From Bdellovibrio sp. (GTDB lineage: Bacteria; Bdellovibrionota; Bdellovibrionia; Bdellovibrionales; Bdellovibrionaceae), in contig JACMRL010000039.1 in NCBI GenBank assembly GCA_014376435.1, positions 1 to 64,000 of the forward strand: a stretch of DNA of 64,000 nucleotides, read 5' to 3'. Shown piece by piece: positions 16,186 through 23,663 of the stretch. Position 1 is the first letter of the stretch, and each line of letters starts with the position of its first letter. Both the position numbers and the translations under genes were made by a program. A model generated the notes under the pieces. The model did no database searches and was not told where the DNA came from. It was given only the letters and a program-made list of their open reading frames with translations.

Positions 16186-17264
16186 TCCAGTTTAACCCCT
16201 ATATACCAAAGATTTTCGACCACTAAGATAGCAACCATCATCAAAAATGTTTTTAGAGATTCTCGGCGAATTTCTTTTAAACTTGAGCCTATGGGGCTTT
16301 GAATTTTTGCAACTTTTAAAAATAAAGGCAATGACCAGAAAACTAATAACGCCGTTCCAAACAAGGTCCAAAACATCCCACCATAAAACCAGTGAAACAA
16401 AAACCATAAAACAAAATAAGTTGTCCACCAGGCAATTAAAAATTTTTTGGCTTTATCAAAACCCATTTTGGTCATGGTGTTTTTAATTTGTGCCTGCGAT
16501 GAAGTCAGCATGTGGCTAAAGTTATTAACGTGAATTAAAAATAAACAGGCAAAGCCCCATAAAACACCAAAAGCTAAACCTTCGGTATCAATTCCTGCCC
16601 CTAATGAAACTTGGTATCCCGAAACTAATGCCGGGCCCAGTAATAGAAATAATGTCCATTCGCCAAGCCAATTTTGCTTGTAAGAATTTTTCTCAAAAAA
16701 TTGTGATACTACTAACAATACAATAACCACAACCAGAATGCGAAAAAGCTCGATCTGCAAAATAAAAATGGGTAAAGAGATTAAAAAAGAAATTCCAATC
16801 AAGATCCACGAAATATGGGCCGCTTTCCAAGCAGTTACCCAACCACTCATGATCGGTTTTGCCGTAAACGCGATATTTACTCGGTCAAAGCCGGATAAGT
16901 GATCGACGACGTCATTACGGATATTTAAACCCGCAAATAAAAACAACATCGCGAACGCAGCTAACACGATACAAAACGGATCGCGAAAACGGTCATCAAC
17001 AAAGTTTTTTGTAAAAACAAAAAATAACGGCATTAAAATCAATAAAAATGTAGGTAGTTTAATCAAACGCGAAACAAATTCAAAAACGGAGGGCCGCTGA
17101 ATTTCTTTTTGCTCTAGCATTTCGAAAGTAACGGTCTCTTCCGGCGAACCTAAATTAAATGTTTCGACCGGAATAGGGCGAAGACCGTCAGCGGTTTTAC
17201 CTAATAAGTACTGCGAAAAAAGTGGATCCGCTTTTTTTACGCTGATAAAGCGATGGGATCTCAC
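16173..17264 (-). CDS. UbiA-like membrane prenyltransferase with altered second Asp motif
   Basis: The protein has 363 residues, a soluble N-terminus of about 65 residues and about eight transmembrane helices. The first metal motif is intact (LNIRNDVVDHLSGFD). The second, which in MenA of this window reads INNLRDINTDR, here aligns with VNNFSHMLTSS, so both Asp residues are lost (His and Ser). It overlaps the polyprenyl diphosphate synthase gene by 4 nt. It may be a divergent transferase or a non-catalytic paralogue. Quinone or other lipid prenylation is suggested only by its neighbours. Confidence 0.65.
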   Translation of the reverse strand: MRSHRFISVKKADPLFSQYLLGKTADGLRPIPVETFNLGSPEETVTFEMLEQKEIQRPSVFEFVSRLIKLPTFLLILMPLFFVFTKNFVDDRFRDPFCIVLAAFAMLFLFAGLNIRNDVVDHLSGFDRVNIAFTAKPIMSGWVTAWKAAHISWILIGISFLISLPIFILQIELFRILVVVIVLLVVSQFFEKNSYKQNWLGEWTLFLLLGPALVSGYQVSLGAGIDTEGLAFGVLWGFACLFLIHVNNFSHMLTSSQAQIKNTMTKMGFDKAKKFLIAWWTTYFVLWFLFHWFYGGMFWTLFGTALLVFWSLPLFLKVAKIQSPIGSSLKEIRRESLKTFLMMVAILVVENLWYIGVKLDWTL

Positions 17265-18220
17265 GCTTTCGGCTTTCTACGCCAGTATAAAATCTCCGTC
17301 AGAGGAGCTAAATTTTTAATAAGATCTTTTTCTTTACCCTTTAGCATTTGCTCTAACGTAGTTAAGTGATGTTCATACAATTCGATTAGCTTCGTATTTA
17401 ATTGATCGAAGTCAGAAACTTTTTTCAAAAACAACTGCTCAGCTTGGGCCGGATCATTTGAAAAAATTAATTTCATTTCCGTTAAATCATGTGCCTTGAT
17501 CATTTGGTCAATCTGGGCGCGGCTCATTTGATTTGTGATAAATGCGCCGAATGAATTAAGGTAACCTGATTTAAGGTCTCCTAAAACTGCTTTACCTTCT
17601 TGATTACGAATATCAAAGTCAAGTAGGTCATCACTGCGCTGAAATAGTTGACCTAAAATCGAACCCATCTCGTTTAAAATTTGGTGCAGATTAACGTCGT
17701 ACTTTTCTTGTGCGATAAATGGGGCACGTAAACACCATTTAAATAAAGAAGCGGTTTTTAAAAAGTGAACGCGGTCTAACTGCTCCATCGTAACAAAAAA
17801 ATCGCCCACGATTGAATCTTGTAACCACTCGCCTTCTAATAAGTCTGAGATAATTTCACTCGTGTACTGAACTAATTTAATATTGCCGTGGCTAGATAAG
17901 TTCACCATGACACGCGCTAATAAATAATCACCAGCTAAAACCGCGTACTCGGGCGTGTATTTTGCCCAAGCGGCTTTTTTGCCGCGACGAAGTTGCGAAC
18001 GGTCGACTAGGTCATCATGTAGAAGAGATGCATTGTGAATAAACTCGATCGTTTGCCCTAAAAGATTTTGGGCCGAAGTCGCTAAACTTAAAGGTTCGCT
18101 GACTAAACCTATCAATTGCGAACGAAAACCTTTACCACCCGAAAATAAGTCATCATAAAGCAAATTAAGCTTTGGTAGGTAGGCCGGAAAATCTTGGGGA
18201 GAATATATTTTATAGTCCAT
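17261..18220 (-). CDS. Trans-polyprenyl diphosphate synthase
   Basis: This IspB/HepT-type enzyme elongates isoprenoid diphosphates and would provide the quinone side chain. The two Asp-rich motifs are HDDLVDRSQLRRG (about residues 68-80) and QRSDDLLDFD. The length of 319 fits long-chain (C35-C45) synthases. Residues before the first motif are small or aliphatic, which does not allow a chain length to be fixed. It is divergent from the thioesterase gene, with a 19-bp palindrome in the shared upstream region, and is followed by the UbiA-like gene. Confidence 0.85.
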   Translation of the reverse strand: MDYKIYSPQDFPAYLPKLNLLYDDLFSGGKGFRSQLIGLVSEPLSLATSAQNLLGQTIEFIHNASLLHDDLVDRSQLRRGKKAAWAKYTPEYAVLAGDYLLARVMVNLSSHGNIKLVQYTSEIISDLLEGEWLQDSIVGDFFVTMEQLDRVHFLKTASLFKWCLRAPFIAQEKYDVNLHQILNEMGSILGQLFQRSDDLLDFDIRNQEGKAVLGDLKSGYLNSFGAFITNQMSRAQIDQMIKAHDLTEMKLIFSNDPAQAEQLFLKKVSDFDQLNTKLIELYEHHLTTLEQMLKGKEKDLIKNLAPLTEILYWRRKPKA

Positions 18221-18246
18221 GACGCCATCGTAGTTTTGTTAATTCT

Positions 18247-18265
18247 TTGCCTTGAGTCAAGGCAA
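18247..18265. promoter_or_regulatory. 19-bp perfect palindrome between divergent genes
   Basis: TTGCCTTGA (18247-18255), a central G, and TCAAGGCAA (18257-18265) form an odd-length perfect palindrome in the 66-bp gap between the polyprenyl synthase and the thioesterase. Its position is that of an operator shared by divergent promoters. No regulator gene is adjacent. Confidence 0.5.
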
Positions 18266-18286
18266 GCTAAGGCATACACTTGGTCC

Positions 18287-18709
18287 ATGGCCGAAGTCTA
18301 CAAATCTCAAGCGAACATCAAATTCCACCAAGCTGATCCTGCGGGCATTATGTTTTTTGCGAATGTATTTACATTGGCACACGACGCTTACGAAGCCTTT
18401 ATTCAAACCTGTGGCTTTACGTGGAAAGAATGGTTTTTAGATAACAAATATCTGATCCCGATTCGCCATACCGAAGCTGATTATTTACGCCCTTTTCTTG
18501 CCGGCGAAACCTACGAAATTCAGGTGCGCGTGATTGAATTTTCATCATCTTCTTTCAGGCTTCAGTATGATTTTTTGCAAGGTGCGCATAAACACGCCGT
18601 AGTTCGGATGGTTCACACTTGCATTGATCCAAAAACTTTTCAAAAATCAAACTTACCCGATGTCGTAAAAACAAAACTTCAACCTTTTCATCACGAGACA
18701 ACCACATGA
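18287..18709 (+). CDS. Hotdog-fold acyl-CoA thioesterase, possible DHNA-CoA hydrolase
   Basis: The protein has about 140 residues of the 4-hydroxybenzoyl-CoA thioesterase type. HQADPAGIMFFANVFTLAHDAYE contains the catalytic Asp and the His/Tyr positions of YbgC and MenI relatives. The men genes next door lack an evident DHNA-CoA thioesterase, so this is a good candidate for that step (menI-like); this is inference. The ATG at 18287 is chosen because it begins the conserved region; the frame extends upstream into the divergent gene. It overlaps the next gene by 4 nt. Confidence 0.75.
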   Translation: MAEVYKSQANIKFHQADPAGIMFFANVFTLAHDAYEAFIQTCGFTWKEWFLDNKYLIPIRHTEADYLRPFLAGETYEIQVRVIEFSSSSFRLQYDFLQGAHKHAVVRMVHTCIDPKTFQKSNLPDVVKTKLQPFHHETTT

Positions 18710-19158
18710 GTAATGAAGCTATCCCTGAAAAATTTTATCAAAATGGTTTACGCTTCGAATGCCAAGGCTCGGGTAAATGCTGTACTTCACACGGTGAATA
18801 CGGTTACGTTTTTCTAACTTTAGAAGACCGCCGGCGTTTTGCAAAACACATGAATATGCGCGTCGGTGAATTTACAAAAAAATATTGCGAACAAACCGGA
18901 AAAGTTTGGCATTTAAAAGAAGATCCTAAACGCCTCGACTGTATGTTTTTAGAAAATAAACGCTGCTCGGTTTACGAAGGGCGCCCTTCCCAATGCCGCA
19001 CTTGGCCTTTTTGGCCCGACGTGATGAACGCAAAATCTTGGAAGACAGACGTAGAAAGCTTTTGCCCCGGAGTCGGCAAAGGTAAGCTATGGAAGGCCGA
19101 CGAGATTGAAAAAATCATGAATGAAGAATTGGCTAGCGAAAAAAGAATGGGTACTTAG
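18706..19158 (+). CDS. YkgJ-type cysteine-cluster protein
   Basis: The 150-residue protein has the ordered cysteines of the YkgJ (zinc/iron-chelating) family: CQGSGKCC near residue 20, LDCMFLENKRCSVYEGRPSQCRTWPFWP in the middle and SFCPGVG at the end. The family probably binds a metal or an iron-sulfur cluster in the cytoplasm; the cellular role is unsettled. ATGA overlap with the thioesterase gene suggests coupling. Its end overlaps the convergent ferredoxin-like gene by 4 nt. Confidence 0.85.
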   Translation: MSNEAIPEKFYQNGLRFECQGSGKCCTSHGEYGYVFLTLEDRRRFAKHMNMRVGEFTKKYCEQTGKVWHLKEDPKRLDCMFLENKRCSVYEGRPSQCRTWPFWPDVMNAKSWKTDVESFCPGVGKGKLWKADEIEKIMNEELASEKRMGT

Positions 19159-19457
19159 ATTTTCTTTTTCAAAAACTTAGTAATGTCTTCGTAAGCTTCT
19201 TTATCATCTAATTTTGTCGTGTAAACTTCGGTTTCACCACGGCTGGGCATGAAGGCAAAAGTTTGCTCTTCCGGATAACAAATATTCAAACAACCCGAAG
19301 TTATCACGCGTACTTTTTTGTTCGCATCTTGCTCTTTTAAGTCTTTGCGAATTTGTTTTTTTACATTTTCAGCTAATTCGGGCTCGTTATATTTTGCTCC
19401 GCATTTTGTGCAGATAAAAAGTGAACCGACTTCCCAAGGTACTTGATATTTTTTCAT
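19155..19457 (-). CDS. (2Fe-2S) ferredoxin-like, thioredoxin-fold protein
   Basis: The 100-residue protein has CTKCGAKYNE near residue 16 and SGCLNICYPEEQTF near residue 55. The second block is the typical C-x3-C of thioredoxin-like [2Fe-2S] proteins (NuoE-like family), where the other ligands lie N-terminally. A small cytosolic electron-transfer role is likely. The gene overlaps menE by 4 nt, so it may be expressed with the menaquinone genes, although a biochemical link is unproven. Confidence 0.7.
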   Translation of the reverse strand: MKKYQVPWEVGSLFICTKCGAKYNEPELAENVKKQIRKDLKEQDANKKVRVITSGCLNICYPEEQTFAFMPSRGETEVYTTKLDDKEAYEDITKFLKKKI

Positions 19458-20563
19458 GATGATTCCGCCTTTAGTTTCTTTAGAACAATTTCTTTTAGTT
19501 CTTGCGTTCTAATTTTGCCAAGATCTGATAAAGGAATTTTCTCAAGCCTGATTGTTTTTTTAATCTTCTCGTAAGGTCTAGAGCTTTGATTAAATTCCGC
19601 TAGCAACCGTTTTATTATCTCAGAATTTACAGAGTTTTCTACAGCTAAAATTAACTGATGCCCCGACCTTGGGTCTTCCATATCTAGCAAAGCGACTGCG
19701 CCATGCGAAATTTGGTGCTTAATCGAAAGGGCGGCTAGACGGTCTTTGAGTTCGGCTAACGAGACCCCTTCGCCCAGAATCTTAATATAGTCTGATGATC
19801 GGCCTAATAGATTTATCTGATCGCCGTTTACTGCAGCTTGGTCTTCCGTTTGATACCAACCGCCTTGAACCGGCTGAGTAATGAAAATTTGCGAATCTTT
19901 TTTTTGCAAATAACAAGTCAGTAAAGAATTACATTTGATTTTAAGTTGCTGGTTTTCAGTCTGTACTTCGACATTTGGTAAAGTATGCAGGATATTTTTT
20001 TCTTTTACCGCAATCATCGAAGCCGTTTCGCTCATTCCGTAAGTTTCGACTAGCGGCCAGCCCAAACTAACCGCTTTCCCTTTGATTTCCGCATTTAAAA
20101 CTCCGGCCCCGACTAAAACCGTTTGTAAATTTTTTGGAGCATTTTGATTTTGATTAACAAAGTCATATAGCTGCGCAGGTACAATCGATAGAAATTTAAT
20201 TTGTGAATCACTCCAGGTATTTTCAAATACTTGGCTACCCGCTAAATAAGCACGCGCGTAAGTACCAAGCCCTGCCACATGAAAACTTGGCAGCACTAAA
20301 CCCCAATGATGCTCTGCACTTGCTCTAAAGTAATCATTAAAGCGTTTGGCCGAGTTTAAAACGGCATCTCGGTGAAGCGCGATCAACTTCACACTTTCAT
20401 TCATTTTTTTTGATGAACCCGAACTGGGAACTAGAAAATAATTCTTCACGCCAAATTGGTCGGCAAAGGCTTCGTGTAACTCTAAGAAAATATTTTTCTC
20501 TTCATCTGACAAGCGCGGATTGATTAATAACTGGTTGTAAGCGCCTTCGCTAAAATCAAACAT
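19454..20563 (-). CDS. menE: o-Succinylbenzoate--CoA ligase
   Basis: This is an ANL-superfamily adenylating enzyme of 369 residues, short like MenE. It has the phosphate loop VPSSGSSKK, the AMP-binding YGMSETASM, then WYQTEDQA (ribose Asp), the hinge GRSSDYIKILGEGVS, and the catalytic Lys region LGKIRTQEL. With MenC and MenA immediately upstream, CoA ligation of o-succinylbenzoate in menaquinone synthesis is the natural reading. It overlaps menC by 8 nt and the ferredoxin-like gene by 4 nt. Confidence 0.85.
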   Translation of the reverse strand: MFDFSEGAYNQLLINPRLSDEEKNIFLELHEAFADQFGVKNYFLVPSSGSSKKMNESVKLIALHRDAVLNSAKRFNDYFRASAEHHWGLVLPSFHVAGLGTYARAYLAGSQVFENTWSDSQIKFLSIVPAQLYDFVNQNQNAPKNLQTVLVGAGVLNAEIKGKAVSLGWPLVETYGMSETASMIAVKEKNILHTLPNVEVQTENQQLKIKCNSLLTCYLQKKDSQIFITQPVQGGWYQTEDQAAVNGDQINLLGRSSDYIKILGEGVSLAELKDRLAALSIKHQISHGAVALLDMEDPRSGHQLILAVENSVNSEIIKRLLAEFNQSSRPYEKIKKTIRLEKIPLSDLGKIRTQELKEIVLKKLKAESS

Positions 20564-21455
20564 AATCTAACCAGTCTAGGTGGTTTAGCTCTTCGGCCAT
20601 GCCGATACCCGTATCTTTTAAAGCTGCGACAGAGAAATTTAATTGATTTTCAGTTTTTACAAAGTATTTATGAAATGCAGTTTCTTCAAATAAGTCTAAA
20701 GTTAAAAACCCCGAAGGATTTAACGCAAAATTCTGGGCGATTCTTAATCCGTGCGCCAAACCAACCGGATGGCTCATATCTGAAGTTAGGGTGTAATCGA
20801 CTTTGACCGGAATTTCGGTACGCGTCGGTTTTACAATGCGGTAACTGTAGCTGTGGGGTGCCGGGCTTACAGTTTGAAAATCCCATGCCAGCGGAATCAT
20901 TTGATTCCAACCTGACCATAATTCAATTTCGTAAGCTACTGGGTCTTCGATGTATTCAATGCGATCGACCGCTAGAAATATTTTACCTAAAAAACTTTCG
21001 AAAGATTCTGAATCTAAACTATTATTAAAATCGATGCGAAGTTTCGCCGTTACCGGTAAAGCATGAATAAAGCGCGCTAAGCTTTGAATATCAGCATCAC
21101 CCTTAATTTTCAATGTTTGCCCGATGAATTGCGGATTTTTTGTGTCCGTATTTTTATAATCGGTAATTAAAATATTATTAGTGACGGTTTGGTCTTTAAG
21201 TAAAGATCGATTTTCTTTGCGGGCCGCTAAATCCTCTTTTGCTAAATTTAGCGCGCGTTGGAACAAAGCTCCCTTGGTTTTTAACTCTTCTTGCCAAGTT
21301 AAATCCCCTAATTCCGGCCAAGTCGCTAAATCAGCCACTCCCCAGAATTCTTGGTCGATGACTTTTAGCAGAACACCTTCGCGCGTCGACGAAGAATCTT
21401 TCGCATTCACTTTATTTTTTTTAACTAAAGAATAAACTGAATATTGAATTTTCAT
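20556..21455 (-). CDS. menC: o-Succinylbenzoate synthase
   Basis: This enolase-superfamily dehydratase converts SHCHC to o-succinylbenzoate. Recognisable elements are LKIKGDAD (KxK catalytic lysine), RIDFNNSLD (metal Asp), EYIEDPVAYE (metal Glu) and YRIVKPTRTE (second catalytic Lys). The sequence is otherwise divergent, and the 299-residue length is near that of E. coli MenC (about 320). Its position between menA and menE makes the assignment firm. The stop of menA and its start are adjacent, which indicates co-translation. Confidence 0.85.
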   Translation of the reverse strand: MKIQYSVYSLVKKNKVNAKDSSSTREGVLLKVIDQEFWGVADLATWPELGDLTWQEELKTKGALFQRALNLAKEDLAARKENRSLLKDQTVTNNILITDYKNTDTKNPQFIGQTLKIKGDADIQSLARFIHALPVTAKLRIDFNNSLDSESFESFLGKIFLAVDRIEYIEDPVAYEIELWSGWNQMIPLAWDFQTVSPAPHSYSYRIVKPTRTEIPVKVDYTLTSDMSHPVGLAHGLRIAQNFALNPSGFLTLDLFEETAFHKYFVKTENQLNFSVAALKDTGIGMAEELNHLDWLDYV

Positions 21456-22334
21456 TTAAATATGAAACCCAATCGCTAATAAAATACTAAAAAGTAAACT
21501 ATAAGCTGAAGACATTGCTAAATAGCGATTGTAAGCCGCACTAGGCTCGGTACGGAAAACTTTTTTACCGATTGATAATCCTAGTGGAAACGCAAACATC
21601 GGTATGATGTACACCCACCAGCGCTCTAAATACAACCAGTAGTAACCGGCAAAGAACGGAGCTAATAATAAAAAGCCAATCCAAATGCGTCCGCCCGTTA
21701 AACCCAAACGAACTGCCAAAGTTTTTTTATTTACTAAACGATCCGTATTGATATCGCGCAAATTATTAATCGCAATCAGCACCGTACTTAAAAAACCAAT
21801 TTGTAAACCCACGATAAAGGCCGCAAAGGTATATGTTCCCGTCAGTAAAAAGAAAAGCCCACCTACCGCAACCAATCCAAAAAAGATAATCACGAATAAA
21901 TCACCTAAGCTATGATATGCCAAAGGCGCCGGGCCCGCAGTATACGCATAACCCATCGCAATCGAAATAAATCCGATCACGAAAATCGGTACCCCGCCCA
22001 ATAAAACTAATGGAATTCCAAAAACCGCCGCCAAAATAAAAAATAACGAAGCAAAAGTCATCACCTGCTTAAAAGTAAAATGCCCCTGCTGAGTCACGCG
22101 CAGCGGCCCGACGCGAGTTTCAGTATCTGCGCCCTTTTTAAAATCCATCGCATCGTTTACAAAATTAGTTCCGATTTGAATGCAAAAGCTAGCTAACAAT
22201 GCACAGGTTACAACCCACCATAAAATGGGATAGCCCATGCCGTGTGCTAAGCCAGTCGCGGCGATAACTGGCACCAAAGATGCGGATAAAGTTTTGGGAC
22301 GCGCTGCTGAAAACCATGCATTTGTCTTTGTCAT
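21456..22334 (-). CDS. menA: 1,4-dihydroxy-2-naphthoate polyprenyltransferase
   Basis: This integral membrane enzyme attaches the polyprenyl tail to DHNA. It has about nine transmembrane segments, the first motif NFVNDAMDFKKGAD and the second INNLRDINTDRLVNKKTL, both intact. The N-terminal AARPKTLSASLVPV is typical for MenA. At 292 residues it is of normal length. It is the first gene of a menA-menC-menE run and is divergent from rmuC across a 56-bp gap. Confidence 0.93.
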   Translation of the reverse strand: MTKTNAWFSAARPKTLSASLVPVIAATGLAHGMGYPILWWVVTCALLASFCIQIGTNFVNDAMDFKKGADTETRVGPLRVTQQGHFTFKQVMTFASLFFILAAVFGIPLVLLGGVPIFVIGFISIAMGYAYTAGPAPLAYHSLGDLFVIIFFGLVAVGGLFFLLTGTYTFAAFIVGLQIGFLSTVLIAINNLRDINTDRLVNKKTLAVRLGLTGGRIWIGFLLLAPFFAGYYWLYLERWWVYIIPMFAFPLGLSIGKKVFRTEPSAAYNRYLAMSSAYSLLFSILLAIGFHI

Positions 22335-22390
22335 GAGGACATTCTAGCAAAATTTTGTTAGCCTGAGTATGTCTTTTCTAAGGAGCATAT

Positions 22391-23551
22391 ATGTTAATCG
22401 TCGCAGCTGTTTTAGGATTTTTAGCCGGGGGCTTACTTGTTGGCTTTCTGGTCTATTCACGCTTAAGAATCGAAACCAATACCTGGAAAACAAAATACGA
22501 ACTAACTGAAGCTTCTTCCGAACAACAAAAATCACAAACCGGCGACATGCAAAAGCAGCTAACTATGCAATTCGAAAACTTAGCGCAAAAGATCTTCGAC
22601 GAAAAATCAACCAAGATGACGGATCAAAACTTCCGTCAATTAACGGGAATCTTAGAGCCATTAAAAGAACGCATTAAAGACTTCGAGAAGAAAGTAGAAG
22701 ACACCTACTCAAACGAAAGATCTGAACGCAGCCATTTAAAAGGAGAGATCTCAAAATTAATCGAACTAAATCAAACCATGTCAAAAGAAGCATCTAACTT
22801 AGCCTTAGCCCTTAAAGGCGAAAATAAAACCCAAGGTAACTGGGGTGAGATGATTCTAGAAAATATTTTAGAACGCTCTGGCTTACGTAAAGGCGAAGAA
22901 TTTTTCACCCAAGAAACTTTGAGAGGCATGGGCGGAGAAATGTTACGCCCCGACGTCATTGTTAAACTTCCGGACGGAAAACATCTGATCGTAGATTCTA
23001 AAATGACTTTAACGGCTTACGAAGCTTCGGTGAATGCTCCAGAAGGCGAACGCGAAAAATTCGCAATGGCCCACGTTGAATCTTTAAAACGTCACGTAAA
23101 TGATCTTTCGAGTAAAAAATATCATTTAGCCGAGAAAATTATTTCTCCAGACTTCGTGATGTTATTTATGCCTTTAGAACCTGCGTTTGCATTAGCCTTT
23201 CGCTTGAAACCAGAATTATTTGAACAAGCTTGGGATAAAAATATCGCGATCGTTAGCCCCACCACGCTACTTTCAACTTTAAGAACCGTTTCTTCTTTGT
23301 GGAAACAAGAACGCCAACAGCAAAATGCTTTAGATATCGCGAAACGCGGCGGCGAACTTTACGATAAATTTGCGGGAATTATAAAAGACTTAGAAGATCT
23401 AGGCAAAAAAATGACTTCAGCGCAAACGGCGCACTCAGATATCATGGGTAAGATGTCACAAGGTCGCGGAAACTTAATTTCACAAGTGGAAAAATTAAAA
23501 GAACTGGGTGCTAAAGCAGAAAAGTCGCTACCAGCCGCTTTAATCGATTAA
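22391..23551 (+). CDS. rmuC: DNA recombination protein RmuC
   Basis: An N-terminal membrane anchor (residues 1-22) is followed by a long coiled coil (about 30-140) and the RmuC nuclease-like core. The core includes LKGENKTQGNWGEMILENILERSGL, PDVIVKLPDGKHLIVDSKMTLTAYE and PLEPAFALAF. The family limits inversions or rearrangements in E. coli, probably as a PD-(D/E)xK nuclease (the Asp and DSK residues are present). AGGAG lies 6-7 nt before the ATG. It is convergent with the ABC exporter. Confidence 0.9.
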   Translation: MLIVAAVLGFLAGGLLVGFLVYSRLRIETNTWKTKYELTEASSEQQKSQTGDMQKQLTMQFENLAQKIFDEKSTKMTDQNFRQLTGILEPLKERIKDFEKKVEDTYSNERSERSHLKGEISKLIELNQTMSKEASNLALALKGENKTQGNWGEMILENILERSGLRKGEEFFTQETLRGMGGEMLRPDVIVKLPDGKHLIVDSKMTLTAYEASVNAPEGEREKFAMAHVESLKRHVNDLSSKKYHLAEKIISPDFVMLFMPLEPAFALAFRLKPELFEQAWDKNIAIVSPTTLLSTLRTVSSLWKQERQQQNALDIAKRGGELYDKFAGIIKDLEDLGKKMTSAQTAHSDIMGKMSQGRGNLISQVEKLKELGAKAEKSLPAALID

Positions 23552-23579
23552 TTTAAGAATCACTTGAAAGCCTCTTCAC

Positions 23580-23624
23580 CCCGATGTTTACCGTTGGTAC
23601 AGCGTGCCAACAGTAAACATCGGG
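23580..23624. repeat. Long hairpin between convergent genes
   Basis: CCCGATGTTTAC (23580-23591) pairs perfectly with GTAAACATCGGG (23613-23624). The stem continues inward with one mismatch through GTTGG/CCAAC towards an AGC loop, about 20 pairs in total. It lies between the ends of rmuC and the exporter gene. No T-run follows on either strand, so it may act as a two-way RNA 3'-end structure rather than a classical terminator. Confidence 0.6.
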
Positions 23625-23663
23625 AACAAAAGAGATTCACTACAATATTATTTTCATAAAATT

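Noticed and set aside
22344-22535. 63-codon minus-strand frame opposite the rmuC start
   Set aside because: It is antisense to rmuC, with basic composition and no initiation signal.
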